64,000 bases of DNA from CABZJG01 sp902512685. Its GTDB lineage: Bacteria; Pseudomonadota; Alphaproteobacteria; Rhodobacterales; Rhodobacteraceae. Shown here piece by piece: positions 63,395 to 64,000 of the stretch. The stretch lies in the NCBI GenBank assembly GCA_051201605.1, contig CP179201.1, positions 2,232,001 through 2,296,000 on the forward strand, given 5' to 3'. A model generated the notes under the pieces. The model saw nothing but the letters and a program-made list of their open reading frames with translations. It searched no databases and was not told the origin of the DNA. A program made the translations under genes and the position numbers. Each line of letters starts with the position of its first letter. Position 1 is the first letter of the stretch.

Positions 63395-63480
63395 GATTAC
63401 TGACCAAATTACTGACCAAAATACGCCTTATTGTGGTGAACTAAGGTATGCTGTATCTAATGATATCAGAGTGTTAGCTG
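63395..63480 (+). repeat. Dispersed repeat copy 2
   Basis: Counterpart of 50952-51024 in the opposite orientation. It contains ATTACTGACCAAA twice in direct repeat, TTATTGTGGT and TGCTGTATCTAATGATATCA. It lies about 30 bp before the att-like site, the place where the distal end of an integrated element is expected. Confidence 0.8.
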
Positions 63481-63510
63481 ATTAATGGTGGATGCAACAG
63501 GAGATGAACA

Positions 63511-63633
63511 CCCTGTCTGTCCGCCATTTACTGCCTTACAAACAGTAGCATATCCCAGATAAGCATCAGTTATTACTCAATTCTTTTAGCCAGGCACTTG
63601 TAACGCCGCATGTGAGTACTGACCAAATTGCAG
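63511..63633 (+). repeat. att-like tRNA-Ser end and decayed integrase leader
   Basis: CCCTGTCTGTCCGCCA (63511-63526) matches the tRNA-Ser 3' end (38462-38477) at 15 of 16 bases. Downstream, CCAGATAAGCATCAG and the 29 bases 63605-63633 match 38506-38520 and 38555-38583, the latter with two mismatches, at almost the same spacing from the CCA. At the integrase start codon position ATG has become TTG and no integrase follows. This marks the right end of the island or a second, deleted element. Confidence 0.85.
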
Positions 63634-63723
63634 TATGTCCTTGTGTTCAACGGTTTTTTATCTGCTTTAACATAACCTCCAGACGCACTAAGCACAGCCA
63701 TCTTCTCCAAACAGGAGCAAATC

Positions 63724-64000
63724 ATGGCGCAAAAAGCCACCATCTATAAAGTAGAACTTTCCGTTTCTGATATGGATCGGCACTATTACGAAACCCACAA
63801 GCTAACCGTGGCAAAACACCCATCTGAAACGGATGAGCGTTTAATGGTGCGCCTTCTCGCTTTTGCACTGAATGCCAGTGAGCAATTGGAATTCTCCAGA
63901 GGCTTATCGACAGATGATGAGCCAGACCTTTGGGAAAAGAGCCTCAGCGGTGAGACTGAACTATGGGTGACTTTAGGCCTTCCAAGCGAGAAGATCGTGC
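63724..64000 (+). CDS. yaeQ: YaeQ-family protein, cut by window edge
   Basis: The first 92 codons of a YaeQ protein: MAQKATIYKVELSVSDMDRH, KHPSETDERLMVRLLAFAL and GLSTDDEPDLWEKSL are family hallmarks. YaeQ has a PD-(D/E)XK nuclease-like fold and an unsettled role. AGGAG lies eight bases before the ATG. It is probably the first core gene right of the island. Confidence 0.88.
   Translation, partial: MAQKATIYKVELSVSDMDRHYYETHKLTVAKHPSETDERLMVRLLAFALNASEQLEFSRGLSTDDEPDLWEKSLSGETELWVTLGLPSEKIV

Overview
The window reads as a chromosome segment of a marine alphaproteobacterium, most likely Rhodobacteraceae/Roseobacter clade with moderate GC. Supporting signs are a Suf operon led by an IscR without the usual three-cysteine cluster motif, a ChpT phosphotransferase beside a DUF3553 gene, an olsB-olsA pair, ribosomal protein L21 with a C-terminal extension, and roseobacter-like GyrA, HemB, Mfd and ObgE. 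Family calls come from reading motifs; no database search was possible.

Region by region. (1) 1-3.0 kb: a class III aminotransferase, then a short AT-richer stretch with a 5'-truncated HNH-HIT gene, a YecA-type gene and a 42-nt 5' fragment of tRNA-Arg(CCG), which looks like a recombination scar. (2) 3.0-11.0 kb: a minus-strand operon iscR - cysteine desulfurase - sufB - UPF0145 - sufC - sufD - two YIP1-like membrane genes - sufS, with a perfect 17-bp palindrome as likely operator upstream of iscR. (3) 11-38 kb: core genes (hydrolase, mfd, hemB, SYLF lipoprotein, gyrA, LysR, M32 peptidase, ctaA, a TrmJ-type methyltransferase, ThiE-like, olsA/olsB, DUF3553, chpT, proA, proB, obgE, three GNAT genes with five GNAT domains, lysE-type exporter, rpmA, rplU, DUF2059, kynA).

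(4) 38.4-63.6 kb is best read as a mosaic genomic island. It starts at an intact tRNA-Ser(CGA) followed by a truncated tyrosine recombinase, and ends at a near copy of the tRNA 3' end plus the integrase leader (63511-63633), just before yaeQ. Inside are two metabolic blocks. Block A (39.6-50.2 kb) is a minus-strand run of DapA-like aldolase/lyase, 3-hydroxyanthranilate 3,4-dioxygenase, a complete Liv-type ABC importer and a kynurenine-formamidase-like hydrolase, divergent from an aspartate-dehydrogenase-like gene, a LysR regulator and an aldehyde dehydrogenase. A GGTAT-N11-ATACC dyad lies between the divergent arms. Block B (51.4-57.7 kb) is a class I aminotransferase, a glutamate-1-semialdehyde-aminomutase-like aminotransferase, an unrecognised nucleotide-binding-like protein, an amidase and a DMT exporter, all on the minus strand. 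The island tail holds a MOSC protein, a cyclase-TolB-TPR protein, small unknown genes, a truncated IS3-family element and decayed repeats.

The best candidate for an undescribed system is block A: an importer apparently co-transcribed with kynurenine-pathway-type enzymes, including a dioxygenase with all catalytic residues intact and a DapA homologue with altered active-site motifs, but with no kynureninase, kynurenine monooxygenase or ACMS decarboxylase in view. Block B is the second candidate, because its central 356-aa protein fits no family I can name.
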